Positions 60,968 to 61,395 of a stretch of 61,395 bases of DNA are shown here, piece after piece. Both the position numbers and the translations under genes were made by a program. How positions within the stretch are numbered: the stretch's first letter is position 1; each line of letters begins with the position of its first letter. The notes beneath the pieces were generated by a model. That model did not search any database. It was not told the DNA's origin and worked only from the letters and a program-made list of their open reading frames with translations. The stretch comes from HXMU1420-2 sp040830545 (GTDB taxonomy: Bacteria; Pseudomonadota; Alphaproteobacteria; Rhodobacterales; Rhodobacteraceae). The stretch spans positions 1 through 61,395 of the forward strand of contig JBFOMB010000041.1 in NCBI GenBank assembly GCA_040830545.1. The letters run 5' to 3'.

Positions 60968-61395
60968 AATCAAGCCTATCGGGCAATTAGTACCGGTCAG
61001 CTGAACGTGTTACCACGCTTACACCTCCGGCCTATCGACGAGGTGGTCTACCTCGGCCCTCAGGGATACCTTGTTTTGAGGGGGGCTTCCCGCTTAGATG
61101 CCTTCAGCGGTTATCCTGTCCGAACATAGCTACCCTGCACTGCTGCTGGCGCAACAACAGGTCCACCAGTGGTTCGTTCACCCCGGTCCTCTCGTGCTAG
61201 GGGCAACTCCTCTCAAGTATCCTACACCCACGGCAGATAGGGACCTAACTGTCTCACGACGTTCTAAACCCAGCTCACGTCCCTCTTTAAACGGCGAACA
61301 GCCGTACCCTTGGGACCTGCTCCAGCCCCAGGATGAGATGAGCCGACATCGAGGTGCCAAACACTGCCGTCGATATGGACTCTTGGGCAGTATCA
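60968..61395 (-). rRNA. rrl: 23S ribosomal RNA, 3' part
   Basis: On the minus strand this is the end of domain VI, with the sarcin-ricin-type stretch (AGTACGAGAGGACC near 61190) and the terminal CCGGTACTAATTGCCCGATAG near 60990. About 430 nt are present; the rest is beyond the window. The exact 3' end is estimated. Confidence 0.93.

Noticed and set aside
60754..61395. Short frames inside the rRNA region
   Set aside because: The sequence is 5S and 23S rRNA on the minus strand; the frames are chance openings.

Overview
This GC-rich window comes from an alphaproteobacterium, most likely Rhodobacteraceae (Roseobacter-like). The evidence is the motB-flgE-flgK-flgL-flgI gene run with CtrA-type TTAA-N7-TTAA sites, a TRAP transporter, an MttB-like demethylase beside a GcvT-fused dimethylglycine dehydrogenase-like enzyme, and a DmdB-like acyl-CoA ligase. 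All assignments come from reading the sequence and recognising families; no database search was run.

Region 1 (1-30369) is a type I secretion locus. A giant RTX protein is read leftward from 24087 and is still open at base 1: at least 8029 residues, with no stop seen. It consists of a dense N-terminal RTX block, a non-repetitive central region with an EF-hand-like segment, about 34 modules that alternate RTX repeats with a beta-rich 'haemolysin-type calcium-binding related' unit, and six tandem cadherin-like domains. Divergently transcribed across 759 bp are an HlyC-family lysine acyltransferase, a regulator fusing a LuxR-type HTH to an alpha/beta-hydrolase fold that has lost its nucleophile and histidine, a PrtD-type ABC exporter and an HlyD/PrtE-type adaptor. 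The last three overlap by 4 nt. Together they look like a maturation, regulation and export cassette for the giant protein. This is the most novel part of the window.

Region 2 (30370-37745) is a leftward operon with a divergent LysR regulator. It encodes a GcvT-fused FAD demethylating dehydrogenase, an MttB-family methyltransferase, an Ldh2-family imine/keto-acid reductase and a DadA-like amino-acid dehydrogenase. The set suggests stepwise breakdown of an N-methylated amino acid (a betaine).

Region 3 (37856-45388) holds a LacI regulator, a YcaQ-family winged-helix protein and a TRAP transporter operon (dctPQM) followed by a cyclase-family hydrolase, a fumarylacetoacetase-family enzyme and an OsmC-like protein. 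It is a catabolic unit of unknown substrate.

Region 4 (45475-49932) is a five-gene zinc-uptake operon resembling Vibrio ZrgABCDE, headed by a Zur-box-like palindrome. Its first protein carries a long His/Asp repeat.

Region 5 (50020-53971) has an isocitrate/isopropylmalate-type dehydrogenase overlapping a Gfo/Idh/MocA oxidoreductase, then a DmdB-like acyl-CoA ligase behind a palindromic candidate operator.

Region 6 (54004-59923) is the edge of a flagellar cluster: motB, flgE, flgK, flgL, flgI.

Region 7 (59924-61395) is an IS66-like remnant and spacer next to the end of an rRNA operon (5S and partial 23S) on the minus strand.
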